Origin: Patescibacteria group bacterium | GTDB lineage: Bacteria > Patescibacteriota > Minisyncoccia > Phycocordibacterales > PALSA-1337 | NCBI GenBank assembly: GCA_004298345.1 | Contig: SCTV01000002.1 | Coordinates: 1-17,610, forward strand | Length of the DNA stretch: 17,610 bases | Reading direction: 5' to 3' | The notes under the pieces: generated by a model | Told to the model about the DNA's origin: nothing | Databases searched by the model: none | Seen by the model: the letters and a program-made list of their open reading frames with translations, nothing else | In this document: positions 6,505 to 14,393 of the stretch, in pieces | Position numbering within the stretch: position 1 is the stretch's first letter | How the letters are laid out: every line of letters begins with the position of its first letter | Translations under genes and position numbers: made by a program

Positions 6505-6727
6505 GGGGTACATGCCAGAGCCAAAAAAGAGACTTCGGAGACGGGCAAGCGAGACTTGAGAGATTTCTTACCAAAGAAATACTCGTGCTCTTTTTTGGCT
6601 CTGGCATTCCCCAGTGGTAATGCGAAGCACGGATAAATTTCTACTGAAATTTTCCTCAAGTCTCACGTGCCACGCCGAAACGTACTCGCGGAGGATGGAC
6701 TGCCCGTCTCCGAAGTCTCTTTTTTTG
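6505..6727. repeat. Nested and competing inverted repeats, possible terminator cluster or structured RNA
   Basis: No gene is present. Two long perfect stems occur: A, 20 bp, 6512-6531 with 6588-6607; and B, 25 bp, 6523-6547 with 6701-6725. They share bases 6523-6531 and cannot form together. Inside B lie C (10 bp, 6551-6560 with 6655-6664), D (ATTTCTT/AAGAAAT, 6563-6580), E (CGTGCT 6584-6589 with AGCACG 6626-6631) and F (6631-6655, loop TACT of the TCAGYAGA family). Runs of 6-7 T follow stem halves at 6591 and 6720 on plus, and near 6528-6523 on minus. The element separates the end of the giant-gene operon (stop at 6762) from the lipoprotein promoter, so transcription termination is its simplest role. 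Confidence 0.7.
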
Positions 6728-6761
6728 ATGATATTACTTCGCAACAACCAAATACATCTAC

Positions 6762-7139
6762 CTAATTAGGGTTGAAATCAAAACGACCACCGGGTAACTC
6801 CGCTTCCTGTCTATTCGACGCTTGTTGCATCTGCTCTACCCTCCTCTGTTCTTGAGTAAACTGTTTTGTGTTAATAGTTTTTGTTGCCTGCCTATTTTCT
6901 TGGAGTTGTTGTTCTTGACTGACAATGGTTTTTTCTTGCATCGTTTCTACTGCTTCTATTTGTGCAACTGTGGTATCTATTTCTTTTTGTTGTTCCTCAG
7001 ATATTTTAAATTCCTGTTGATGGAGCACTACTGGCTCATCTTTCAGAAGGAAAAAATAGTACACAATGCACGCGATGATGATTAGCACCAACAGAGTGAT
7101 CACACTACCCGCGATTAATTTTTGTGATGATGGTTTCAT
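6762..7139 (-). CDS. Small membrane-anchored coiled-coil protein
   Basis: The 125-residue product has one hydrophobic segment at about residues 8-31 (LIAGSVITLLVLIIIACIVYYFFLL). A highly polar, Gln/Glu-rich tail follows (EEQQKEIDTTVAQIEAVE onwards) with heptad-like spacing suggesting a coiled coil, and it ends in a Gly/Phe/Asn-rich tip. The basic N-terminus suggests the tail faces outside. It is not a family I recognise and has no catalytic motif. The ATG is 8 nt after the stop of the 2021-residue secreted-protein gene and no promoter fits between, so the two are almost certainly co-transcribed. A role as membrane partner or anchor of the large protein is an inference from position only. Only a weak GAAG lies upstream as a ribosome binding site. 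Confidence 0.8.
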   Translation of the reverse strand: MKPSSQKLIAGSVITLLVLIIIACIVYYFFLLKDEPVVLHQQEFKISEEQQKEIDTTVAQIEAVETMQEKTIVSQEQQLQENRQATKTINTKQFTQEQRRVEQMQQASNRQEAELPGGRFDFNPN

Positions 7140-7147
7140 GATTTTAT

Positions 7148-10100
7148 TTAAAATTCTTCAAACACTCCCGTCGGCTCTACACGAACGGTTACTTGTGAGG
7201 TTGAAACTGTCAGAGATGTTCCATACTGACAAGTTGCATAGTAAGTGTACGTGCCTGCCTGAGTTAATTTCAAATCTGGAGCCTCACCACTAAGTGGCAA
7301 TCCAGTAGTCACCCAATTTGGATCATTGTTTGACGAGCCAGAAGAACACGAACCAGAAAGAGTGTCTGCCGAACCAGAAACATTTTGTGACCAGGCCAGT
7401 TTAAATAATTGACCCTTTTTTACACTAATACTTGATGCAAGTGGTGCCGTATAAACAGTAGTACCCCCCGTTCCTTTACTAGAAGGAACGGCTGAAAGAA
7501 TGACGGCTGAGCTCGTGGTATTATCGACACAACTGCCACCCTGAACTACCCGTGGAGATAGACACTGACAAGCACTGCCCACTTTACTAAATCCAAAAGA
7601 ACAGGCGTACTGACATTTTGGCGCACTGCCATCGGGACTACTGCAACTTGACACAAAGGTACTGTCTGTATTTGAAGTTAGTCCCTGATCATCGCTAGCG
7701 CAGAGTCTCGCCTGCTCAGGAACAGAAAGAGTACTGCAAGAAAATACTTCGTCTGGAACACAAAGAGCGCCATCTTTTTTATACCCATTCGCGCACGACC
7801 ACTTGCATTGAGTATTGTCAGGTGTCGCACCCAATAAATAATCCCAGGCAATCGTAGATGATGAAGTCTGGCCAGTCGGTGCTGGGAAAGAAGAGACGCC
7901 CGCCACACTATTTGCTGGGGGGAGATTGCCTCCTGCACATGAGACTGTCGCACCATACTGACATGTCGCCGTCTGACCGACATTACTTGCCAGAGGATCA
8001 ATACAAGCACAACCAGTCCCCGCAGTATCTTTGTCGTAAAAGTTTTCGCAGACCCAAGCGGTAGCATATTGACGAGTCTCGCAAGACGGTGCTTGGCCAG
8101 AAATATAACACGATGATGGACTGCCATCAGCACGGGCGTTTGCTGGAACAGAAACCCCTTCACTTCCAGTACACACTGGAGTACCTACTGGACAAATCTG
8201 TGGTGTCACCGCTGGTGATCTATAAAAAATAATTGGTGACTGTGGAATAACGATTGTGGTTTGTGTGGTAATAGTCATTACATTGGTAACTGGATTGTAT
8301 ACTTTTGTGGTAGTGGTACGGGATGTATCGTTTGGACCGATGGCATTAACAACACTGGTACTATTATTTCTCTGGACAATCACCTGACCAGACTGTCTGG
8401 TGGTAGCGGCTGCCTCTGTAGCCGAGCTATTGTTTGAATCCATGTTTGCAGGAGTAGCCGGTACGGTTCTGCCTGCACGAAGAGCGGCCTCTGCCTCAGC
8501 TCGCTCTGGAGAATCGGCTCCACCTGGCTTTGTGAGAGCACCAACAACTGTCACGATTCCATTCACCACTTTCACTCCAGCCTCTTCTGGTGTCGGAATG
8601 GGCGCTGGGTGGTCGAGACCGACTGCTGCCATATTAATAGCGCTAACGGCAAATTGAACCGCAGTACCTATTGGACCTCCACCAATGAGGAGAGCCGCCT
8701 TTACAGCCACTCTCACCAGAGCCTCCAGAATAGTACTTGACTCTACAATTGCTTTCGCTCCGGATTTTTCATACACAAAGTTAAGAAATTGTCTTACCGC
8801 ACTTGGTTTTGGCGGATCAGCAGTAACCACCGCATTAATAATCTCCGCTTGCTGTTGTGGTGTGAGATTCTGTCTTGCGGGAGCATTTGGATCTACCGGC
8901 CCAGGATTTAATACAATACCCATTGCAGCAGCAGCCTTAACCGCAGCTGAGAAATTGAGTGAGCTCCAGTCATACGGAGTAATGGCACTTACCTTTTCTC
9001 GATCTGCAAAAAAGAGATACTTGTCATTATACAAATCACTCATAAGCATTGGGGTACCGATAGTGCCCTGCTGTGGGTCAATCAGTCGCACCACGGCCGG
9101 AGAAGTATCGGTCTTTGGTGTGAGGAATCCAAGATACAGATGTGAGCGACCGGCTACTCCACCATAATCTTTTTCAGCAATCACAATCACATTTTTCTTT
9201 GCCTGGTTGACTGCATTTTCTGGGACAGCACCGCCGGCAATGTAATACCTCAAAAGCACATTCTCGAGAAGGCTCGCTTCCGCAAAAGCCAGGTCTTCAC
9301 AATCTCCCGAAATCTTTGCGGAAAGATTGACTGTTCCATCTGGATTTATCACCGCTGGGATTGTCTGATCTACCCCACGCCATACATCAGCTCCACTACT
9401 TTCCGGTACATACTGTACTAGTCGATTAAAGAAACTGTGGGTACTCTCTACCACAAAATCTATTGTTTGATTCTTGAAATTAGGAATCGTCTGAACCGTA
9501 CTCGAAGCAAGGGTGGTCACGAGCGGATTGTATGGTTCGAGTTTGGTGTAAATACTTGAAACCTGAGCAACAGTGGTGTCTACCGAATTGGTTTGATTTA
9601 TTGTGTCATGAAAGACCCCAAGACTGCCACTAAACGGAACTCTCGAACCACCTAAAGGATACATGTCAGCGACCTGTACATACCAACCACTCTGACCAAT
9701 AGTACCAGAAACCGTTGATCCAGAACTACTAAGAACATTTAATGTTTGGGGTGTCGGCCTTGTAACATCAGCACCAGAGCCCAAGAAAAGATAGCTGGCT
9801 TCTATGTAATAATAGGTCGAACCTTGTCTAAAACCAACAGAAGCATGTCCAGCACCTTGATTGCTTACAGAGATTGGAGCGTTCGAATCAACATAGGCAG
9901 TCACAAGACCTAAACGGCTCACTGCATCAGTGTTACCCAAACGAGTAAATTCTCCTCTCAAAAGGCTCAGGAAAAAGAGTCCAAAATCTTCACAATCACC
10001 TCCTTTTCGGACCAACGTTTGGTTTACGGTTTGTGCTACCTGTGACAGATCATATAAATAATTAAAGTAACTTTGCTTATCAAAATACTGGTACATCTTT

Positions 10101-13100
10101 TCGATCACCTGTGTTTCAGAAAGTGAAGACAAAATCACACCAGAATTTTTCATGTCCTCCTCAAACCGGTCAAGAGTAAGATTGACGGTAGGATCGGCTT
10201 TTGTCATCTCATCGAGAGTAATGTATCTCCCTACACCACCAGAAAGATTAAAGAGTGAAAGAGTGTTATTTGCAAAAGAGAATCCCGCACCAAGACGAAG
10301 TGCGTCCCATTTTTCTATTTTCTTTGGAGTATTGGTGAGAGAGCTGTACGAGGAGGCATTGATAGCAAAATCAACCGCAGACGGGTTCAAAATATCCATA
10401 TCAACATATACAGCATCAGCATCGGCAGAATTTATAGCTCCTGGTCGTATATAAAGACCCCAGAATTCTGTGTTGCCGGAAAGATCACTACCATCAATAC
10501 CATACCACGCAGTAATTGCCTTATCTAGAGTGTTATCGGTATTGAGATATTTTGGTGAACCACTATTGAAACGGTACTCAATGGCATAAATAGCGCGGGT
10601 TATTTTCCATGCATATGCAACGTATATTTCATACCGTTTCTCTTTTTTGAGAGGATCACTTTCTGAGACCGCGAGGAGAGCATTTTTATAATCAGGCAAA
10701 AGAGTTTTCAATACCGCAAGAATCGCTACTTTTTCGGCACCGGTCTGTGCCTGACTGCGAAGTGAGCTATCAGGAATATTCGCCAAAATCTTTTCGCCGA
10801 TCTTCTCTTGACTCAGTGGATCACTCGGTACTGATTCACTCACAAATGCGCCACTTTTCGTATAGATTTTAGTACCATCGGCTACAAGATCGCTCGCCGT
10901 ACTAGTAGAAAGACCATTTCTCTGATTTACTCTAAAATAGTTGACTGTGTACTGATCAGCAGAAGGACCATTTTGATATTTGTAGAGATACCAAACTTCT
11001 CCGTTGCCATAATATACTTCCGCATACACCGCAAGACCTGTCGTGTCTTCATACTTAGCAAGCAACTGGATCAAACTATCTTTTGTATATTTGGTTACGG
11101 TATGAGCATATACACCATACGCATCTCGATAATCCCATGCCTTACGATAGCTGATCACTCCCTTATCATCGTAGATAACTGAATCTATGCGCTTTGTATT
11201 TAAACTTGGCCAGCGAGCGTAAAACCACTCTTCTTTTGGTAATCCTGTCTTTACATTATATATAGTATATTTTGTCCAATAATATCCCGCCCTTGCCCCC
11301 TGTGCACTCATGTCATCATAATTTACCTTGCTCCACGAGATGAGGTCGCCGGTGGTGCCATTGTACGCAAGAGAAGATGAGGCGTATGAGTAATCTGTGA
11401 GAGACCACTCCTCGTCAGTCTTTAATCGGCCGAGAGATTTACTACCGGTAGTGGTGATAAACGTACTAAACTTTTGTTTATTTTGAGCATAATCAAACGT
11501 TCTCTGATCTACTGCGACACCAGAAGTATTGTACCTGGCAATCTCTGTGCGTAGAGCTGTTGGTGTACCAGTGTCTTTATTGAAATAAGTTCTGGTGATA
11601 CCAGTAACTACTGTGCCGGTATATGTAGAGGTGGTATGAACGTAATTTGCCGTATCGGTACCGGTTGGCGTATACGCCTTGTAGCTATCTGTTTGTGTTA
11701 CTACCCCACTACCATTTCTCGAGTATACAATTTTTTCGTATTTGCTTGGTGAACTGAACACAAGCTCACTCGCGAGTCGTCCCACACCGTCATAGATAAA
11801 ATTGCGGGACACTACGTACTGACCATCTTTATATTCGTGTTCATAAAGAAGCCTACCACTGGCCGAGTAACGCTTATAATATTCCGTGCCATTGCGATTC
11901 TTAATTTCTTTTTGAAGAGCCCCTCCGGCTGACTTCGAATAATAGGTTACTACGTCAGTAATATTCGCACCATCAATACCATAATATATCTCGCGAGCAA
12001 TCTGACCGTCCGCGTCATACTCAAAACGTTTTATTTTTTTACTTTCACTGGTCGTCGCGTTACCTGCCCAATATATGGTGGTAACGAGCTTATTATTGGC
12101 ATCGAGGTAACTGGTGAGCTTTGGAGTACCGTCGAGCTTGGTCAGATATTCTTCTCTTATTGACGGTCTTGTGGTGTCGGTACTATTTGAAACCTCAACG
12201 GTATTACCCAGAGAAATGACATGAGCATCAATACTTTCAGCAACCGGGGTAAGGATTTTGTTTTGATCTACAACAGTGTTTGAATAGTCACCGGCAGTCG
12301 GGACTGCAAAAGTACCGTTGTCGGGTACATCTCGCCACAAAGCTTTACCTTTCGTGATACGAAATTCATCAATCAATCCATGGAATGCAGGAGCGCCAGA
12401 GTAATAAAAAAGATCTCCGATCTCAACTTTATTAAAAACGGTTCCCGTTGCTGGGGCGGCAATGTATGGAATCCACTTACCTGCTTTACCATTAACGGCA
12501 ATATTGATATACGGCTGGTTACCTACATTCTTTTTTTGGATTGCTACATGGTTCCATTGCAAGACAGTCAATTCAAGATCTCCTTGAGGAATGGCAAATG
12601 CTTTTGTTCGTCGAGCATAGAAATCACGGTCTACGGGTGCATTAGTAGTAAGGTCTGTAGGAGCATCATTTTCCCGATGATCTAAATAGGTGCGGAGGCC
12701 TTCAAATTGATACTCTGGTTTCAAGCCAAGCCAGTCGCTACCATCAGCATTCTTTGATCGAACCTTACGCCACAACTGAATGTATCTATTGTACCCTCCG
12801 TTATAGGTGAGGCCATCATTTATATTAAAAAAAGTGTACCACGCCCCTGCGTTGTATGACTCAAGTGGTTTTATCCAAAAATCTACAGTAAACTCGCCAT
12901 CGCCAAATGATATTTCTTGTCCAGATTTTAAATAATATATTAGCGAGTGGTACTTACCGTCATTATTAAAAAATATGCTCCCCGGACCAAATTTACCACG
13001 AGGATCTATGACCGGAATAGCTGTCTGGAAACCAGAGGGTGCATAATAAGAAACACCTGATATCCTGTCATTTGCTTCTCCAAGATGGTAGTCAAAGTGA

Positions 13101-13213
13101 GCTAAGAAAACCGTCTCCCCTTGTCCAGCCGTCTGGGCAAAAGTAGCTGGCATAATAAATGTCAAACCAAAACCAAAGAGAACTAAAGCAAAAAATAACT
13201 TTGCTATACGCAT
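7148..13213 (-). CDS. Giant multidomain secreted protein: LamG-like, YD/RHS-like repeats, tandem GDCED domains, Ig-like
   Basis: The 2021-residue product has a signal peptide (1-26, ending ATFAQ). Residues ~30-300 look like a LamG/concanavalin fold (FLAHFD, FTVDFWIKP, GLIDEFRITKGKALW). Residues ~360-770 hold degenerate YD/RHS-like repeats (RFEYDADGQIAREIYYGIDG, FIYDGVGRLASELVF). Two transglutaminase/LapG-like cysteine domains follow: GDCEDF with C1074 and GHA H1123 (third ligand perhaps E1138), and GDCEDLA with C1305, H1358 and D1379. A hydrophobic stretch lies near 1498-1532. Residues ~1670-1890 are Cys-rich, EGF-like modules. The end (~1905-2021) is an Ig-like domain of the Parcubacteria surface-protein style. 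The protein is probably exported and surface-exposed. The gene has a leaderless-type promoter and is followed by a small membrane protein gene. The substrate is unknown. Domain calls are by eye. Confidence 0.9.
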   Translation of the reverse strand: MRIAKLFFALVLFGFGLTFIMPATFAQTAGQGETVFLAHFDYHLGEANDRISGVSYYAPSGFQTAIPVIDPRGKFGPGSIFFNNDGKYHSLIYYLKSGQEISFGDGEFTVDFWIKPLESYNAGAWYTFFNINDGLTYNGGYNRYIQLWRKVRSKNADGSDWLGLKPEYQFEGLRTYLDHRENDAPTDLTTNAPVDRDFYARRTKAFAIPQGDLELTVLQWNHVAIQKKNVGNQPYINIAVNGKAGKWIPYIAAPATGTVFNKVEIGDLFYYSGAPAFHGLIDEFRITKGKALWRDVPDNGTFAVPTAGDYSNTVVDQNKILTPVAESIDAHVISLGNTVEVSNSTDTTRPSIREEYLTKLDGTPKLTSYLDANNKLVTTIYWAGNATTSESKKIKRFEYDADGQIAREIYYGIDGANITDVVTYYSKSAGGALQKEIKNRNGTEYYKRYSASGRLLYEHEYKDGQYVVSRNFIYDGVGRLASELVFSSPSKYEKIVYSRNGSGVVTQTDSYKAYTPTGTDTANYVHTTSTYTGTVVTGITRTYFNKDTGTPTALRTEIARYNTSGVAVDQRTFDYAQNKQKFSTFITTTGSKSLGRLKTDEEWSLTDYSYASSSLAYNGTTGDLISWSKVNYDDMSAQGARAGYYWTKYTIYNVKTGLPKEEWFYARWPSLNTKRIDSVIYDDKGVISYRKAWDYRDAYGVYAHTVTKYTKDSLIQLLAKYEDTTGLAVYAEVYYGNGEVWYLYKYQNGPSADQYTVNYFRVNQRNGLSTSTASDLVADGTKIYTKSGAFVSESVPSDPLSQEKIGEKILANIPDSSLRSQAQTGAEKVAILAVLKTLLPDYKNALLAVSESDPLKKEKRYEIYVAYAWKITRAIYAIEYRFNSGSPKYLNTDNTLDKAITAWYGIDGSDLSGNTEFWGLYIRPGAINSADADAVYVDMDILNPSAVDFAINASSYSSLTNTPKKIEKWDALRLGAGFSFANNTLSLFNLSGGVGRYITLDEMTKADPTVNLTLDRFEEDMKNSGVILSSLSETQVIEKMYQYFDKQSYFNYLYDLSQVAQTVNQTLVRKGGDCEDFGLFFLSLLRGEFTRLGNTDAVSRLGLVTAYVDSNAPISVSNQGAGHASVGFRQGSTYYYIEASYLFLGSGADVTRPTPQTLNVLSSSGSTVSGTIGQSGWYVQVADMYPLGGSRVPFSGSLGVFHDTINQTNSVDTTVAQVSSIYTKLEPYNPLVTTLASSTVQTIPNFKNQTIDFVVESTHSFFNRLVQYVPESSGADVWRGVDQTIPAVINPDGTVNLSAKISGDCEDLAFAEASLLENVLLRYYIAGGAVPENAVNQAKKNVIVIAEKDYGGVAGRSHLYLGFLTPKTDTSPAVVRLIDPQQGTIGTPMLMSDLYNDKYLFFADREKVSAITPYDWSSLNFSAAVKAAAAMGIVLNPGPVDPNAPARQNLTPQQQAEIINAVVTADPPKPSAVRQFLNFVYEKSGAKAIVESSTILEALVRVAVKAALLIGGGPIGTAVQFAVSAINMAAVGLDHPAPIPTPEEAGVKVVNGIVTVVGALTKPGGADSPERAEAEAALRAGRTVPATPANMDSNNSSATEAAATTRQSGQVIVQRNNSTSVVNAIGPNDTSRTTTTKVYNPVTNVMTITTQTTIVIPQSPIIFYRSPAVTPQICPVGTPVCTGSEGVSVPANARADGSPSSCYISGQAPSCETRQYATAWVCENFYDKDTAGTGCACIDPLASNVGQTATCQYGATVSCAGGNLPPANSVAGVSSFPAPTGQTSSSTIAWDYLLGATPDNTQCKWSCANGYKKDGALCVPDEVFSCSTLSVPEQARLCASDDQGLTSNTDSTFVSSCSSPDGSAPKCQYACSFGFSKVGSACQCLSPRVVQGGSCVDNTTSSAVILSAVPSSKGTGGTTVYTAPLASSISVKKGQLFKLAWSQNVSGSADTLSGSCSSGSSNNDPNWVTTGLPLSGEAPDLKLTQAGTYTYYATCQYGTSLTVSTSQVTVRVEPTGVFEEF

Positions 13214-13219
13214 AGAAGA

Positions 13220-13225
13220 ATTATA
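13220..13225 (-). promoter_or_regulatory. -10 box of the giant gene, leaderless
   Basis: TATAAT on the minus strand is followed by 6 nt (TCTTCT) and the ATG at 13211-13213, so the transcript should start at or beside the start codon. The -35 position at 17 bp (ACAGCC) is poor and overlaps a DnaA box by one base. Confidence 0.7.
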
Positions 13226-13247
13226 CCTTGAAAAATAGGAAAGGCTG

Positions 13248-13256
13248 TGTGGATAA
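13248..13256 (-). promoter_or_regulatory. Perfect DnaA box
   Basis: TTATCCACA on the minus strand lies 22 bp upstream of the -10 of the giant gene, touching the -35 position. It is an isolated copy. It is the second perfect box in the window, and both lie at promoters of secreted-protein genes. Confidence 0.5.
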
Positions 13257-13260
13257 CTAG

Positions 13261-13304
13261 AAGAGTACCCCCGATTTTTCTACTGAAAAATCGGGGGTAC
13301 TCTT
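13261..13304. terminator. 20-bp stem-loop of the TCAGYAGA family
   Basis: A perfect 20-bp stem (13261-13280 with 13285-13304) carries a CCCCCG block and is closed by TACT on plus, or AGTA on minus. It follows the stop of the 89-residue gene on the minus strand. No T-run follows on minus; on plus it ends CTCTTTT. It may be a 3'-end processing or terminator hairpin. Confidence 0.65.
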
Positions 13305-13325
13305 TTACGAACCATTATCTAAAAA

Positions 13326-13595
13326 TTACTCTCCCAACATCTGCTCTCTTACCTGAACAATATCGTTTGTAACACTTTCATACACAGATGCAACGTTTTG
13401 TTTAATAAGCGCAAATGGACTCTCAGGAACCTTGCTCATCTCTCCGGACTCACTAGATTCTGCATCCAAAATAGAGAAGGAGTGTATGGTGGTCGAAAGC
13501 CATACCACAAAAATAACTGCCGTAATAAACAACGAGGTTACGACTGCAATTTTCCTTTTTTGATGCTCTGGTTTTTGACGGAGAGTTTGTAACAT
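13326..13595 (-). CDS. Small single-span membrane protein
   Basis: The 89-residue product has a basic start (LRQKPEHQKRK) followed by one membrane helix (~16-38, AVVTSLFITAVIFVVWL). A Ser/Glu-rich external linker and an amphipathic end (FALIKQNVASVYESV) follow. The order 'KPEHxKRK + helix + WL' is like small hypothetical proteins I associate with Parcubacteria, but no function is known to me. It lies alone between two hairpins, upstream of the giant gene and on the same strand. A clear promoter was not found; a TATCTA box 19 nt before the ATG is possible. No Shine-Dalgarno is evident. Confidence 0.75.
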   Translation of the reverse strand: MLQTLRQKPEHQKRKIAVVTSLFITAVIFVVWLSTTIHSFSILDAESSESGEMSKVPESPFALIKQNVASVYESVTNDIVQVREQMLGE

Positions 13596-13615
13596 TTTTC
13601 GGGTAGATTTTTAGA

Positions 13616-13691
13616 TAGATTCAAGAAGTAAAATTTATGCCTGCCCCGTAGCGAGTACTCTCTGCTACGGGGATTCATGATTCAAGAATAG
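13616..13691. repeat. Dispersed intergenic repeat, copy 1 (split by a hairpin)
   Basis: TAGATTCAAGAAGTAAAATT at the left end (the match extends to 13636) agrees with 17187-17207 at 19 of 21 bases. GATTCATGATTCAAGAAT (13672-13689) matches 15100-15117 at 17 of 18. Between the two halves sits a 9-bp stem, CCCCGTAGC (13644-13652) with GCTACGGGG (13664-13672). That stem is placed to terminate the metallo-beta-lactamase-fold gene on minus, but has a weak T-run. Confidence 0.55.
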
Positions 13692-13718
13692 CACAAAATC
13701 AAAAGAAAATCCTAAATA

Positions 13719-14354
13719 CTAAACTATCGAACCAAGCACCACCACATCGCCCTCCTTTCCATCGAGATCTTTTTTCTTGAGGGTCAGCTTTTCTACCGGC
13801 GCCGGATTTTCCCCCGCCTCTTTTAGAAAATGTTTTAGTGCATCTTTTTCTCCAGCATTTTCGTAATGCATCGGGATAATGAGCTTTGGCTCGAGCGATA
13901 CCGCGAGCTTGTAGGCATCAGCAGGAGCAAGTACACCCGCACCACCGATCGGTACAAAAAGAACATCAATCTCATCGAGCGCCTCTTTTGTCTCGCTTTT
14001 TAAATCTTTTGAGGTCAGTGCGCCAAGAAAACAAAGGTTCATGCCCTCGAGAGCAATCGAATAAATGGTATTAACCTTTTTCTCACCGCCATAATCAGAC
14101 CCCGAGAGAAAGCCTTTAATAAAGACACCTTTCGTCTCGTATTCGCCAGGACCAGAAATCACAAACGGCTCTTTGTCGCCATGAGCTACTTGATCGGTGC
14201 CATTAAAATCAGGATGATTGGTTGTGACCAACGCGATGTCCGCACCAAAACGACTTGGTTTTAATTTTGAATCTTTTGAAATCGGGTTGAGTGCGAGCGT
14301 GATGTCTCCAAACTGCACCTTAAAAAACTCGCCACCGTGATGTGTTATAATCAT
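13719..14354 (-). CDS. UlaG/YtkL-like metallo-beta-lactamase-fold protein with degenerate metal motif
   Basis: With the start at 14352-14354 the product has 211 residues (MIITHHGGEFFKVQFGD...). An upstream in-frame ATG would add 36 residues but lies beyond the promoter and inside the divergent gene, so it is rejected. The layout is that of the COG2220 / Lactamase_B_3 group: early THHGGEFF, ISGPGEYETKGVFI near 90-104, NLCFLGAL, and IPMHYEN near the C-terminus. The usual HxHxDH metal site reads T-N-H-P-D-F (45-50). The central H47 and D49 remain but the outer histidines are replaced, so metal binding and hydrolase activity are doubtful. The transcript is probably leaderless. The gene is divergent from a methyltransferase gene and shares an overlapping promoter region with it. 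The biological role is unknown. Confidence 0.82.
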   Translation of the reverse strand: MIITHHGGEFFKVQFGDITLALNPISKDSKLKPSRFGADIALVTTNHPDFNGTDQVAHGDKEPFVISGPGEYETKGVFIKGFLSGSDYGGEKKVNTIYSIALEGMNLCFLGALTSKDLKSETKEALDEIDVLFVPIGGAGVLAPADAYKLAVSLEPKLIIPMHYENAGEKDALKHFLKEAGENPAPVEKLTLKKKDLDGKEGDVVVLGSIV

Positions 14355-14389
14355 GCATACACTATAGCAAATCTTTCGAAAGAACTCAA
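14343..14389. promoter_or_regulatory. Overlapping divergent promoters facing each other
   Basis: Plus strand: extended -10 TGTTATAAT (14343-14351), start near 14358, for the methyltransferase; its -35 is poor. Minus strand: TTGAGT (14384-14389), 17 bp, TGC plus TATAGT (14361-14366), then 6 nt to the ATG at 14354, giving a leaderless metallo-beta-lactamase-fold mRNA. The plus -10 lies within the first codons of the minus gene, so RNA polymerase cannot occupy both promoters at once. Confidence 0.7.
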
Positions 14390-14393
14390 AAAC

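Noticed and set aside
6505..6727. CRISPR array or insertion sequence
   Set aside because: The repeats are inverted, not regularly spaced direct repeats, and there is no transposase gene; no target-site duplication could be defined.
14337..14393. Upstream ATG extending the plus-strand methyltransferase by 19 residues
   Set aside because: It lies upstream of the predicted transcription start near 14358 and overlaps the -10 box; the extension is not conserved-looking.
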